Source: Tenodera sinensis
Lineage: Eukaryota; Arthropoda; Insecta; Mantodea; Mantidae
Direction: 5' to 3'
NCBI GenBank assembly: GCA_030765045.1
Contig: CM060963.1
Span: 112,770,735 to 112,834,734 of the forward strand
DNA length: 64,000 nucleotides
Shown here piece by piece: positions 31,274 to 43,153 of the stretch. The notes under the pieces are model-generated. The model saw nothing but the letters and a program-made list of their open reading frames with translations. It was not told the origin of the DNA and did no database searches. The position numbers and the translations under genes are program-made. Numbering within the stretch: the first letter of the stretch is position 1; each line of letters begins with the position of its first letter.

Positions 31274-33780
31274 CTAAAAACACAAGTTATATTTTTTGGC
31301 AAATCCAATTTCAGCGACGAACCGCAGCACCGTATCTACGGAAACTGGGTCGTCACCTAGGATGGAGAGCAGACTAAAACCCAGGCCAAGCGACTGGCGC
31401 ACCGGGGCATATTGCGGATAATCAATTAAAACGTGCGTCACGGAGAGTTGGACGTCGCACGTGTGACAGACAGGGACCTGGTCACCGCACAGATGATGGC
31501 CATGTGTGGCGCGTGTGTGACCTATGCATAACCACGTTAAAATGACCTCTGCCCGATGGGAACCCCTGCAAAAAGTCTGCCAGGGTTTTACTGAGTCCTT
31601 AATTGTCCGTAGTTGGGTGCCAGTCAGATCTTCCCAAGATTTCTGCCAAAAGGAATAAAGATGGCAGCAGAAGTATCGCTGCACATCTCTAAAAGGAAGA
31701 GCACATGTGGAAAACACTGGCAAACGACATGCAGCCTTAGCTGCCGCATCAGCATATAATAAAGCTGTCAGGAACCGAACTAGAAATAAAGAGTAAGAAA
31801 TAAAAGATGGCAAACAGCTCAGCAGTAAAAACGGAAGTGTTGTCTGGAAGTCTGTACGTATGAGCCTCACCGTTGTACATGAAACTACATCCTCTACCAC
31901 CCCCCACCTGGAACCCGTCGGTAAATACCGGGGTGCAAGTCTGGTAACGTCCCAGGAGCTCGGTGAATAGTTGGCGAAACACCGAGTTAGGGGTAGCCAC
32001 CTTCGCATAGCCCGAAAGCTCCAGGTCAAACCGTGCGCGCTGGAGTTGCCAAGGAGGGTAGCGGCCTATAGACAATCGCGCTACATGGGGCATGCGAAGA
32101 TCATGTGCAGTGAGCAGTTCACGGAATCGTATATCACTTGGACGTGAGATAGTGGTATTACGTATATAACGGTGGGCGAGGTCGGGACGTAAGACGCATT
32201 GGAACGAGGGATGACCGGGGTGAGCGGCCAACCGTGCCACGTAGGAACTGAGTAAATACGAGCATCGGACAGACAGTGGAGGTTCGCCAGAATTAGCATA
32301 CAGACACGCAATTCGTAGTTCGGAAAGCCCCAGTGGCCAGACGGATACCAGTATGATGGACAGTGTCTAAAAGGCAGAGTTTAGAGGCGAACGCCGCACC
32401 ATATATAAAACAGCCGTAGTCTAGTTTGGACCGGACCAATGAGCAGTACAACCTCAACATTACCGTGTGATCGCCCCCCCCCCCCCATGATGCCCCAGAT
32501 AAAACCCGGAGTATCCGAAGCGAACAATCGCAGGAAACATGAAGATGTCGAATATGGTGCTCCCATGTAAGTTTGCTGTCGAGGTGTAGGCCCAAGAACT
32601 TCAGGTGCGGAACAAATGGTTGACGTGTTGACGTGTGCCACGCAAATAAAGATCAGGCGGAGGGTGTATGCCACGAAGCCGATGGAAGTGGACACACTGT
32701 GTTTTGGTAGCAGAAAACTTGAAGCCGTGTGAAACGCCCACTCGGCAATGGATGCTATGATAAGCTGCAGTTGACGTTCAATATGCTCAATATTATACGA
32801 GCGATAACATACAGCAAAATCGTCAACATACAGAGACATCGGGATTCCGCTACGAACAGCACTAGTGATGCTGTTAATCGCAACGGCGAAAAGCGTGACA
32901 CTCAGGATCGATCCCTGGGGTACACCAATCTCCTGGATCTTCTCCTCGGAGAGCGTGTTGCCTATGCGGACATGAAAACGGCGAATTAATAAATTGTTAA
33001 AAAGAAAAACGGCTAAGTGACCGTGCAGAGTACGAAGGATGCCATAACGCCATGTAGTGTCGTAAGCCTTCTCCAGATCAAAGAAGACACCCACGACACG
33101 CTGCTTCATCAGAAAGGCATTTGGGATGTAACTTTCCAGGCGTGTGAGATTGTCTACACTGGAGCCATGGCGGCAAAAGCCGCACTGAGCATTGTTCAGC
33201 GGGTTATTCTTCTCTAGCCACCACACTAAGCGAGTGTTAATCATACGTTCTAAGGTCTTACAGACAACACTCGTTAAGCAAATAGGGCGGTAGCTAGAGG
33301 GAAGTGTCCAGTCTTTTCCGGGCCGAGGGATGGGGATGACAACACCCTCGCACCAGGAAGACGGGAAAACCTGCTCACTCCAGATGCTGTTATAAACGCT
33401 CAGAAGGAAGGAGAAAGCTGCAGGTGGAAGATGAAGCAGCATTTGTCGGTGGATATCATCAGGACCAGGAGAGGAGTCGAGGGCGAGAGATAAAGAATGC
33501 TCCAGCTCTGCAACGGTAAAAGGTACGTTGTACGCTTCACTGCTGTCACTGTTAAAATCTAGCCTCTATCGTAGCTAATCGTCTGGCTAGTAGCAGCAAA
33601 ACAATCGGCAAGGGCGTCAGCTATACCCTTCTCGCTGGTATAATGCGAGCCATTGACGGCAAGAACGGAGATGACCGTCCGGCGACACTTGCCGTACATA
33701 TGCCGAATAGCAACCCAAACGGCTTCCCTGTCGAAAGCATCCTGAATTGAACACTCCTTGGTTGAAGTTATGTTGCCAAG
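31274..33780 (-). pseudogene. jockey-like ORF2: RT, RNase H and zinc motif
   Basis: The RT frame 33442-32700 shows SSYRPICLTSVVCKTLERMI, NNAQCGFCRHGSSVDNL, VGVFFDLEKAYDTTWRYGIL, GVPQGSILSVTLFAVAIN and the catalytic box MSLYVDDFAVC. Past a shift near 32700 the thumb continues (MGLHLDSKLTWEHHIRHL, SLVRSKLDYGCFIYG). RNase H has PVFTDGFQVGGGRG, VFTAELFAI and ADAAAKAA. The terminal zinc motif is CHTCDVQLSVTHVLIDYPQY, in which the last cysteine is tyrosine. Upstream, AVWVAIRHMYGKCRR (near 33700) belongs to the linker. Three or more frameshifts inactivate it. Confidence 0.88.
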
Positions 33781-34253
33781 GAAGCTGAGAGTGACTTTCA
33801 GAGTTTGAGAACTAGTTGTAAAAGTTTGAGTAGCTATAATATAGATTTTACCATGAAATTTAATGCTATATTTTAAATGCTTTTTCGGTCTATGAGTTAA
33901 ATATCCTATTTTTACTTTCTCTACTACATATAGTAAGTAGAGGAAGTATTGCATTCCACCCAAAAATTTAATGTTGAGATTTCACCAGAAATGTATGTTT
34001 TGAGACCCCCTGAATCCAAAAAGAGCATTTTTAGAAAAAGTCTGTCTGTCTGTGTGTGTGTGTTCGTGTGCATCAGCATAAATCAAAAACGAAAAGTCTG
34101 TTAATAACTAAAGTTGGTATTTAAGTTTAATATCTTTCAAGGACGTGACACAAAGATTTTGAAAAAGATCCCTCCACCCTAAACTATCCTTTGCATGGAA
34201 CATTTTTCAAAAATTTTTATTTTCTTGAAAATGTCTCTAATGATTTTGATTAA

Positions 34254-36504
34254 CCTCTTGAGCGACAGCCATTTAAAAGCTCTGCAGGCCGAGAATGGAT
34301 ACCCAATATCCAGCGCAGGGCATTTAAATTGTTAAATGCGCTAAAAGTGCTTCCTAAATACACAGCTGTATTTTGCGTAAATTTTAAGTTATTTTAATGA
34401 AACAAAAACTGGTATAAAACTCATTATATGCAGTATACATGTACATCATCAGCAATGTTGAGTTGCATTTACAAATCGTTGAAATGGCACTATTTGTTTC
34501 ACTGTGGTAAAAAGTTAACTTTGCTTTGTCGAAGGCGCCTAATATAATTTCTCGGAAAGAAACAGTAGTGGACCCATTGTATGTGTGAGCTATGCGTCAG
34601 CAAATCACAGTACAATGTGAAATAGAACACTACTGTATGCGTGGTTTATGAGTCATCAGAATAAAGCAGGTTTGCAATTTTTCCTTACACGTGTTTCGTA
34701 ACTTGGATATAGCTTACAGGCTCCGTTTGTTTCTTTCTTGAAATGTATACGTATACTTTCCTGCTTGTAGCTGAAGTGAGAAGTTTTTGAGTGTTACTTC
34801 TCAGAGCTAAAACATGGCATCAACAAGCAGTGTTGCACAAAGGTTAGCGAGTGGTGGAAGTGTAAGGGCTTCTGAAATTACACACAATAATGTGGAGGAC
34901 TTCTTGCTATGTGACAGCAATTTGGATATTGATGGCAAATTTTCCGAATTCGAGGGGGGTGTGGAGGATATAGGTACGAGTAGCAGTGAGGAAGAATGTG
35001 ACCAACTTCCTTCAGGTGTTCGTGAAGAGTCAGCATTGTGGAGTGCTGAAAACAATTCCAATACAAACAGGCACATCTTCGCAAGCACAGGGTCTGGTGT
35101 TCAATCCCAGGCTCAGCTGACTTCTGACAGCCAACCAATTGACATTTTTACAAAATGTTTTACTACCGACTTAAGTGTCTCTCATTGTTTCGGAAACAAA
35201 TGTATATGCGTGTAAGGTGAAGGAAGACCTGCTCTCTAAAGGTAAATTAGGGCCTAAGAGCAGAATTCAAAGGTGGACAGAAGTAACACTCAAATGAGAT
35301 TTACAGGCTAATTGGTCTAATTATACTTATGGGTGTTATTCGTAAACCTGCATTATACATGTATTGGTCCACAGATGACATGCTAGCTACTCCTTTTTTT
35401 TGGAAAATGCATGTCAAATAACAGGTTTACGTCAATTTTGCGGTTCCTTCATTTCACCTGCAGCTGCATTTACACTGGTCAAGGGACTGACAATACTGGA
35501 GACAAAGATTTGGGCTTATCTGGCTCCATAGTAATGCACCTAATGCAACCTGTGCTTGATCAGGGTAGGACTGTGTACTTAGATAACTGGTACAGCTCTC
35601 CTAAATTATTCATGGCCTTACACAAAAGAAAGACTAATGCAATTGGAACAGTACGTTCAAATCGTATTGGTTTGCCAAAAGATGTGAATACGAAGGCTCT
35701 AAGGAGAGGGGAAATGGAGGTGCGTCAGCTCCCACCTTTGACCTACCTTGCCTGGCAGGACAGGAGGGTAGTTACAGCATCATCCAATTGCAGCTCTAAG
35801 ATTTTGATGACTGACACTGGAAAAACAGATGCCCATACCAAAATGTGCATTTTCAAGCCTGACATTATCCAGGAATACAATATGCACATGGGCGGTGTCG
35901 ATCTAGTAGATCAGGTATTGCAAGCATATCCCTCTTTACGAAAAACAGTGAAATGGTATAAAAAGGTATTTTTATTGTTTGGTAATTTGGAGAGCTCTAA
36001 ACCCACACAAGACAATGACCTACCTGAACTTTCGACTATCAATAGCTCGCAGCCTAATTGAACAATACCAGGTTGAGAGGCCTCTTCATACTGGGGGTAG
36101 AAAATCCAAAACCCCTGTACCCCTCAGACTTCAAGGAAAACATTATCCTAAAAGGATACCGTCAACAGCAAAGAGGTGCCGCCCATCTCGAAGGTGTTTC
36201 GTGTGCCATAAGAAGGGAATCCGTAAGGAAACTGGGATGATCTGTGGCGAATGTGGAGATGTGCCCTTGTGTGTTTATCCCTGTTTTGAGGCATATCACT
36301 GCAGAAGGAACATATAAAGGTAAGCCAGTAAAGCATATAGAATTTAATTAAATGTTTCATAACGGGGGAAAATTAAAATAAGTTGAGTTAGATAGAGGAT
36401 AAATAAGGGTTAAATGCACAAATGCACAGGACGTGTATACACGTCCATATCGCTCGTCCGTCATTTTAAATGGACATGATTTCACGTAGATATCCCTGAA
36501 GAGG
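34254..36504 (+). mobile_element. piggyBac element (2,251 bp), defective
   Basis: The ends CCTCTTGAG and CTGAAGAGG are inverted, and the flanks are TTAA at 34250-34253 and 36505-36508. Repeat A copy 2 carries the same target sequence uninterrupted (GATTTTGATTAAAATGCTG near 40620), a natural empty site that proves the TTAA duplication. The element encodes a broken transposase on the plus strand. Confidence 0.94.
34814..36317 (+). pseudogene. piggyBac transposase (PGBD-like)
   Basis: The N-terminus from the ATG at 34814 is acidic and serine-rich (MASTSSVAQRLASGGSV, GTSSSEEECDQL), as usual. The segment 35411-36061 contains RFTSILRFLHF, then directly IYTGQGTDNTG. The region between these two, which carries the first catalytic aspartate, is deleted. 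VYLDNWYSSPKLF supplies the second aspartate block and YNMHMGGVDLVDQ the later acidic block. After a shift near 36000 the cysteine-rich C-terminal domain reads CFVCHKKGIRKETGMICGEC followed by CVYPCFEAYHC. That domain binds the element end in this family. The deletion makes the protein inactive. Confidence 0.92.
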
Positions 36505-37006
36505 TTAAAATGCCATATATTTTAAGTTATTTTTAGGAGAAATGAAACGTATATTTTGAATTTTCTGGCTATAGCCAACATAGTCCTGTTTACTATTGAT
36601 AACTTTTGCATAACTGGTAAACCATAGATAAGAGATAGATGAAATATACTATATACTATACTATACAAAAGAATGTAGATCTTGCTAAAATACACAATTT
36701 AAAACCGAATAAATTTTTTTGTAGAGTAAACCATTTTGGAGATATTCCTTATTGTTTGGGTGAGTTTTGGAATAGTTAAAACTTTCGTCAAATGGAAGAT
36801 CATTATTCATTTTTTTATATCTTAGATGTGCATACAGGATCTCAAAGCTTTAAAAAATTTGACTACTGCTCAAGGCCTACGTATTCCCATATTCCCCTTG
36901 CACCTACAAGGAAATAAGCAATCATTTCTGCAAATGCTTATCTCCACACGGAGAAAACATAGGAATAAGAGTTTGTAAGAATGGTTAGTAAAAGAGTAGA
37001 GAAAGT

Positions 37007-38401
37007 CATGTGAGTGAAACATATCAGTTTTTTGTGGAAGTGCTCACTATATTTACCTCAGTCTTTAGAACATGCGGCTCTGACAATTCCTTTTTCACAA
37101 TTTCCTTTTCCAATGAAACCCTTGGAATTTCCTGCATCACAATGGGGCACTTGGGCTTGTCTTCCATCTCAGCCTTTTTCCTAAGTCCTGCATGCATACA
37201 ATGAAACTGTGTTAGTAAATATTACACACGTGCCTTTAACATATGCAATGCAGGTATTAGGCTTGCTCCAATAGGTTCAGGATTTGTGTATTTCACTATG
37301 CACTTATGTTGTTTTTTCAACCATGGCTCTGGAACTATAAATTAATAAATAGCAGAGTATTGATACTATAGTAGTTAGATTTATTTGTACATTCCTTTTC
37401 CATATACATACCTACCTTACATATTTATTTTCTGCTTAAATCTAAGTACAAATAAAGGTCTTTGCCATCTCTTGTCCTTTTGACCTCTGTTTTACCTGAA
37501 GCTCTGGCCTTACTCTAGTATATTTATAATTAGGCTTCAGCTCAGGTTGCAAATAAGTTATGTTAAGAGTTACTTTACCGTATCCATTTGCACTTCATGT
37601 TCATTAACAGTAGAGGAGGTAGGGAAGGGTAACGCACCACCATAGTAAACTGCTTGTAAGATGATGTGACTGTGTCGCCCCTACCCAACGTGGCACTATG
37701 CCACAAAACCTTCCTGCAAACATAACTTAAATGCTGACAACATGCAACTGGGACTGAAGCCTACTTATAATACAATTACTGTAAAGTTTATTTCACGATC
37801 ATAGTCAATACTAGTGTGCCAGAATGTTGTCATAGGGAATTTTTTATAAGCTACTAAATATAATGAGATGACGCTGTCACATTTTAATACAGCGCCATCA
37901 TCCAGAGGCAAAATCAAAACACAATCTTGAAAACCAGAGCTTACCCCTGTGCACTGAAGATAGTTACATCAGGTGGCACGGTCGGCATGCAGTGCTGCCC
38001 AACTTTAAATACCATTTTATAGGCAAATTTTCTTGTTTTCCAGTATAATTAACATTAAGTCATAAACAATAACTAATGCCTTTGTAATGTCAGAGTTTAA
38101 TGTAATATGTATGTGAATAAATAAGCTGGAATAAATGAAAGTACATGACATTTATTTAAGCCTGGTAGGTTTATTGGGCATATACAGAACAAAATCACTA
38201 CATCTGCGAAATACAACAAGCATCCCCTGGACAGTAGTTGTCCCTATAATTGCTAAAAAATGCATAGTAACCACGGATGGTGACAAGTTTATCAATTGTA
38301 AATATTGTCAAACCTCAGGGACTGGAGCATGAATAGAAAATGCTTGTAAGTAAATTCTGTCCTTACAATGGTCATTCCTGTTCTATTTGATGTGCACAGC
38401 T
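37007..38401. other. Unassigned
   Basis: No recognisable genes or element families in this interval. Confidence 0.4.
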
Positions 38402-38916
38402 CTAACAAATCCATGTGTCCTTTTTGTAAGCAATGAGAATCAGCACTCTTAATGGAACTATTATTTCAGAAGCAGGAGTACTTCTGCAATCTATATCCCT
38501 CGTGTAACTCAAAGATGATATCTTGTTATTTAGTATCTCTTTGTGTTTGGAAAAAGAGAAAGTTATCTCAGGATCAAAACATGTGATAAAACCTTCAATT
38601 TTAGATTTAATATTTCTAGTATTCAGTTCGGACCAGGTAGAACCTTGAATATATTCTTGCATTTTGTTTTTCGTGGGACTACTAAGGATTAATGCATCCA
38701 TAAAGTTTCCTGGTCCTTATCAATATAAGAAGAGCAGACATCACTTGGTATATCTTTCACTTTATTCTCGTCATAACACGATTACTCAGATTTACTGGAC
38801 TTATCTTGATTATTTCTGTTTCATCTTCGCTGTCAAAGAAATCAGCATAATCCTCTCTGTAAGATGATTCCAGTAGACATTCATTTCTTCTGGCATCAAT
38901 ACCTTTCTTTATGTGA
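38402..38916 (-). pseudogene. Unidentified decayed coding region or exon
   Basis: On the minus strand a run of pyrimidines followed by AG (near 38917, CTAATTGTCTTCCAG) precedes a stretch that reads IHIKKGIDARRNECLLESS and DYADFFDSEDETEIIKI. After a 1-nt shift near 38762 it continues, and after another near 38697 it runs for 99 codons (DALILSSPTKNKMQEYIQGS, CFDPEITFSFSKHKEIL) to a stop at 38402. The amino-acid usage looks protein-like in all three pieces. I do not recognise the family. It may be an old transposon or a host pseudogene. Confidence 0.3.
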
Positions 38917-40123
38917 ATCTGGAAGACAATTAGGAAAATTGTAATACCAAAGTAATCTTCACCATTAAATAATCATTCACACAAAGTGTTTTCGCTAAAT
39001 GAACCTTTGGATATTTAAAACATTCAGTAATGTTTAGGTTACATTTACTTACATGACCGGGTGCATGCAGTACAGAGTGCTGCTGTGTAGTTGTCCACCT
39101 TACATATCAGTGGCAGCTGTTATGATTGGGTATAACAATGCAACATAGTGACATCCAACGCTTGAATAACCCATCGAAGCATATCTAGCAGAATTTTGGT
39201 GTACTTGGCATGCTAACTTAACTATTGAAAGAAAACTAAATTGGCAGCACCGCCATGTGCTTGCTACAGAGTTAATTATTTACTCACCCAGCACAACCTT
39301 TGGTATGCTCTGTAACTAACTCCAGGAGAATATTGTCCTGGATGGCACAGCTGGTTGAGTGCTGGCTCAAGGTTGTTGGCATGATCCCAAGATAGAATGT
39401 TGTCATTTGGTCAGGCGTGCATAAATGCATATTTCATGTCATAAGACTTACTGGCATATACATAAATGAATTGTAAGAAAAATGTTGTATGTTGTATGCC
39501 CACGCAGTTGCTAGCATCATCAAATAAATGTAACAATCATTATTACCAACAGGTAGCTAATTACAGTCATTAGTTCCTACTCACATTTGTATGCTAACAA
39601 GTTCATGGAGAATTGAGATGCAACCCTAACAACAAAAACTGTTTACCTCTTCTATAAAATGACTGTTTAGGATGTATGGCATTTGATACAATTTGGATTG
39701 TGAAAGAACACACATTTAGTTTTCATCATCATGAATATCATCATGAACAAGTTTGTTTTAGGACATGTGGTCTGTAACGATAAACCTAGTGAACATGGTC
39801 TTCTCACTGCTGTTTTGGTCTTCCTTGGTCCCTGTGACCAGTTGGAGTATACTGGAATGCCAATTTGGTGAGTCTAGTTCTTTCCATTTAGTTCCAACCT
39901 TTTGTTTTTAATCAGTGTGTTTTTTCGTGTTTGTGTTATACTGATCAATGAGTCAAAGGTTATGAACCTCATAACAACACTGCCTATCGACCACGTGACG
40001 ACGTACTCCTACAGGATAATCTATTGATGTAAAATAGCATAAATAAATTTTTTCTTTATTTTTGACATTTTAATTTACACGAACTGCTTGATCTTTATAT
40101 AGATCACTGGGAGAATAAAGTAT
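38917..40123. other. Mostly unassigned, with a SINE-like segment
   Basis: Apart from the weak SINE at 39338-39480 I see no gene or repeat. Confidence 0.35.
39338..39480 (+). repeat. Possible degraded tRNA-derived SINE
   Basis: GGATGGCACAGCTGGTTGAG resembles an A box. The following GATCCCAAGATAG resembles a decayed B box region. The later AGACTTACTGGCATATACA resembles AGATTTACTGGCATGTAAA in the body of the SINE at 9459-9692 (minus strand). Several mismatches make this tentative. Confidence 0.45.
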
Positions 40124-40135
40124 CTGAAGTGTACA

Positions 40136-40185
40136 GTGTGTGAGTAGGGTTTAAGGTCCCATCGACAGCTAGGTCATTAGGGCAC
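40136..40185 (-). mobile_element. 50-bp LINE tail insertion with 12-bp TSD
   Basis: The segment is the last 50 bp of the jockey-like LINE of 29942-33830 (GACCTAGCTGTCGA on the minus strand, then a CAC-type tail). It is flanked by perfect CTGAAGTGTACA at 40124-40135 and 40186-40197. It is a complete retroposition event reduced to the 3' end. Confidence 0.9.
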
Positions 40186-40302
40186 CTGAAGTGTACACAA
40201 TGATCTTGGTTTGTAACCAGTTACTATATATCAGCCTAGCTCCTTCTATTACCCTCCATTATAGCTTAATGACACCTGTGTTTCCTTTCTTTTTAAATTT
40301 TT

Positions 40303-40884
40303 ACTTTCTCTAGTGGTAAGCAGAGGAAGTATTGTATTCCACCCAAAAATCTGATGTTGAGATTTCACGAGAAATATGTTTTGAGATCCCCTGGATCCAA
40401 AAAAAGCATTTTTAGAAAAAGGTCTGTGTATGTGTATCCCTCAGTCTGTGGACAGCATAACTCAAAATGAAAAGTCGGTTAAAAACCAAAATTGTACTTA
40501 AGTTTAATGTCTTTCAAGATTGCGACACGAATATTTTGAAGAAAATAGCCCCAACCCTAAACTACCCTTTACATGGAAAACTTTTCGTAAATTTTGATTT
40601 TCTTCAAAATGGCTAAAACGATTTTGATTAAAATGCTGAATGTGTAAGATATTTGTATAAAAAATGAAATGTGTATTTTGAATTTTCTGGCTATAGCTTA
40701 TGTAGTTCTATTTACTCTGGATGACTTTTGAATGACTCGTAAACTGTATGAGATAGACAAAATCTTATTTAACAAAAAATATAGATCTCGTTAAAACACA
40801 CAATTTATATCTGAATAAATTCTTTTGTAGGGTGAACCATTTCGGAGATATTCCTTGTTATTTGTGTCAGTTCAGGCACAAAAC
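40303..40884 (-). repeat. Repeat A copy 2, truncated
   Basis: Starts with ACTTTCTCTA and is collinear with copy 1 through GATTTTGATTAAAATG and TTTTGAATTTTCTGGCTATA. It ends after GGAGATATTCCTTGTTATTT near 40884, about 250 bp short of the far end. It provides the empty site for the piggyBac in copy 1. Confidence 0.88.
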
Positions 40885-41164
40885 TTTGATTTGGACTTTG
40901 CCTCAATAACTGAATTCTTTGTTGCAGAAAAGCACACATAAAAAGTCATTGTGCGAGCACAGAACTGGAAAACAAAACAAAAACAATGTGGCTTTATTAA
41001 GCTTTGTGTTTAATTTTTCTTCAGGTTTTAACCCTATGAAATAAAGTAAACATATGTTTTTGTCTAGTGTTTATCTCATTAATTTCATTGTTATATATTT
41101 TATTCAGTTTAAAACAAAGCATAAGCAAGTAAATGAATTAACAATCAGATACAACAATTATACT
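40885..41164. other. Unassigned
   Basis: A short AT-rich interval without a recognised feature. Confidence 0.4.
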
Positions 41165-41480
41165 AAGTAAAGTACCCATCAGACACTAAATTTCTAGGAC
41201 TCCAAATAGATGAAGAGCTCAACTGGAGAAATCAAATAAAAATAATGTTACCAAAACTTGGTAGTGCATGCTTTGCATTAAGAAATTTAAAGAATCTGCT
41301 TAATGAAACGTCCGAGCAGCATATTTTGCCTACTTCCACTCGCTGTCAAGATATGGAATTATTTTCTGGGGCAATTCAGCACATAGCAAGCAAGTGTTTA
41401 TATCATAAAAAGGGGTCATACATATTATTTATGGTGTCGCTTCCCGTTACTCTTGTAGGCCATTATTTAGAACCCTAAAA
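41165..41480 (+). pseudogene. LINE RT C-terminal fragment
   Basis: FLGLQIDEELNWRNQIKIML, PKLGSACFALRNLKNLL and, after a shift, AYFHSLSRYGIIFWGN and FRTLKM can be read in order. This is the familiar region after the polymerase box of insect LINEs of the jockey/CR1 type. Both ends are truncated and there are stops, so it is a small relic of a lineage other than the LINE at 29942-33830. Confidence 0.75.
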
Positions 41481-43004
41481 ATGATCACAGTACGAGGCAT
41501 GCAGGTGATTTGCATTGAGCAGTAAATAGCTTAAAATATTTACTCCTCTGCAATAAAAATATATACCTAACAACCTTCCAAGTTACCAAAATATATTAGG
41601 CAATCATAGTCAACATTAAATCTGTAAGAAAATTCAGAGGAATTCTTTAATATCTCAACATGTAAATATTAAATATGTGGCAGATTACACTTCATGGTGA
41701 CATATCATGTGCAGTTTACTCCTGCAATGGCGGTGCATAAAAAAATAAAATGTTTTTCTTTTATCTTCTTTCTAAGATAGGGGGAAATAATATTATTGGT
41801 GGTGGGTAATCTACTAGTCATGATGCATCTTCCATATTGCATAACGTACTAAACTCCCTAAGCTCTGCTCGCAGTGTTCTGTGAGTGGAACCAAACGAAC
41901 AAATTTGAGAATGCATGCATGAGAAGTTGCGATCATTGTAAATAAATTCTTTTCGTCAATGCTGTGATAACATTAAGAGGATATATCATAACTCCAGTTG
42001 CAGACTTACACACTTCAATTAAACTAAACTTCAACTAAATCTTCAATTTTATTAGTGCAACGGGGACACACCCACCATAAACCAGAAGAGGAACTCGATA
42101 TGCTTTTTACCCATATAAGACAATATGGTTGACGGAAACATGACAAATAAATAGCTTTAGATCACTTGATTCGTAAGGCTTCCGCGTATTAATAAGGTAC
42201 TCAAAATTTACCAATCATTCTTACCACAACGTTAATCTAAATGCTTCATTGACTCACTATGCACACTTGTTACACATCCTTGACGTCTTGCACAGACACA
42301 GGACACCATACACCACAGAACACCTGAATAAACTGTTATTGTTTTTTAATACTACTGGTAAACTCACGTTGCGTTCCACCGCTTGCACAAGGCGCATTAC
42401 AAACAGCGCAGCCACGCGCAACACCATGTGATAGCAGTGGTTATAGCATAAACATTAATAATCAGTGAGCGCGATATGAGCGGTATGGCGGCAACTGTGG
42501 TTGACGATGTGTTGACAACTTATATGTTTTGTAGTTTGCGGCCCAGAACTTTTGCTGTTTGCACCATTCAAATGCACTGTGTGTTGCAAAACCTTTAAAA
42601 GGAGTTTCAATCTGAAACGACGATACTTCTAGCATAGATTATAGGACGCAATATAAATAATTAAAAAAAAAAAAAAAAAAGTACGCTAAGGACAACAAAC
42701 GAAACCTTCGGGTGGACTTTTAAAAACTATCATATTAACTATTAAAAACTATATTAAAACTAAATTGCTCATTTCACTCATCCCTCACATCCATCTACAC
42801 CTAACGATGCCAAATGGCTGAAACACAAAAAGAACACCATCAACTATCAAACACATCACCATTAATTACTACCAGGGGGCTCTCAGGGCTTATGTCATGT
42901 TTGCCCTCCGGCACATCAGTAATACTCGCTGTTACTCACAGAACACCTAGTAGTTACTGCCCTGCAGGACCTCCTAAATACCGGACCTGACACTGTGATT
43001 CAAG
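41481..43004. other. Unassigned, with an A-run
   Basis: No gene is recognised. A run of A residues lies at 42662-42680. The part from about 42480 on is less AT-rich and leads to the ATG context at 43005. Confidence 0.4.
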
Positions 43005-43050
43005 ATGGCGGCCTATGTGGTGGGAACTACTTGTAAACAACTCGTCTACA
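43005..43050 (+). other. Possible host first coding exon, interrupted by the composite insertion
   Basis: CAAGATGGCGGC is both a strong start-codon context and the YY1/Pho-type element often found at promoters of housekeeping genes. From this ATG the frame MAAYVVGTTCKQ runs into the TSD at 43039-43050. After removal of the insertion it would continue at 48602 for about 20 more codons, past a possible splice donor GTAAAA at 48620. No further exon is recognised, so this is speculative. Confidence 0.25.
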
Positions 43051-43153
43051 TATTCAAGCTGTTCTCGGGCTTCGAGCCAGGTGAAGTGATGAAGAGCCAT
43101 CGACGTTTCGGGAGCGTACATCTCTCCCATCATCAGGATGATGAATGGCTACC
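43051..43153 (-). repeat. Left arm: Penelope-like 3' tail
   Basis: The complement of the right tail at 48454 onward, ending at CAGCTTGAATA next to the TSD. It is about 32 bp shorter at its outer end than the right tail. It contains the hammerhead-like motif on the minus strand. Confidence 0.85.
43098..43140 (-). ncRNA. Hammerhead-ribozyme-like motif, left copy
   Basis: Identical to the right copy at 48466-48508 but on the minus strand: CAUC, CUGAUGA, the GGGAG/CUCCC hairpin, GAAA, the cleavage triplet GUC, GAUG. See the right copy for the caveats. Confidence 0.55.

Larger units (their letters stand above)
29942..33830 (-). mobile_element. jockey-like LINE, 5' truncated, disrupted by a piggyBac
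   Basis: The minus strand holds ORF2 from the endonuclease-RT linker to the C-terminal zinc motif, then a T/A-rich 3' UTR. It ends in GACCTAGCTGTCGACGGGCC followed by a CACTCA-type simple tail. A 1,036-bp piggyBac derivative splits the 3' UTR (30127-31162). Sequence resembling ORF2 fades near 33830. The same 3' terminal sequence occurs alone at 40136 and 51806 with TSDs, which identifies it as this family's mobilised tail. Confidence 0.88.
33914..37006 (-). repeat. Repeat A copy 1, split by a piggyBac
   Basis: The left end starts ACTTTCTCTACT and the right end is the complement, AGTAGAGAAAGT. Without the piggyBac it is about 838 bp. The internal sequence (CATCAGCATAAATC..ACGAAAAGTC, GATTTTGATTAAAATG, TTTTGAATTTTCTGGCTATA) recurs in six other places in the window. 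There is no coding capacity. The sequence CATGTGAG just beyond the right end is also conserved with the copy at 58191, so the true end may lie some 15 bp further out. Confidence 0.85.
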
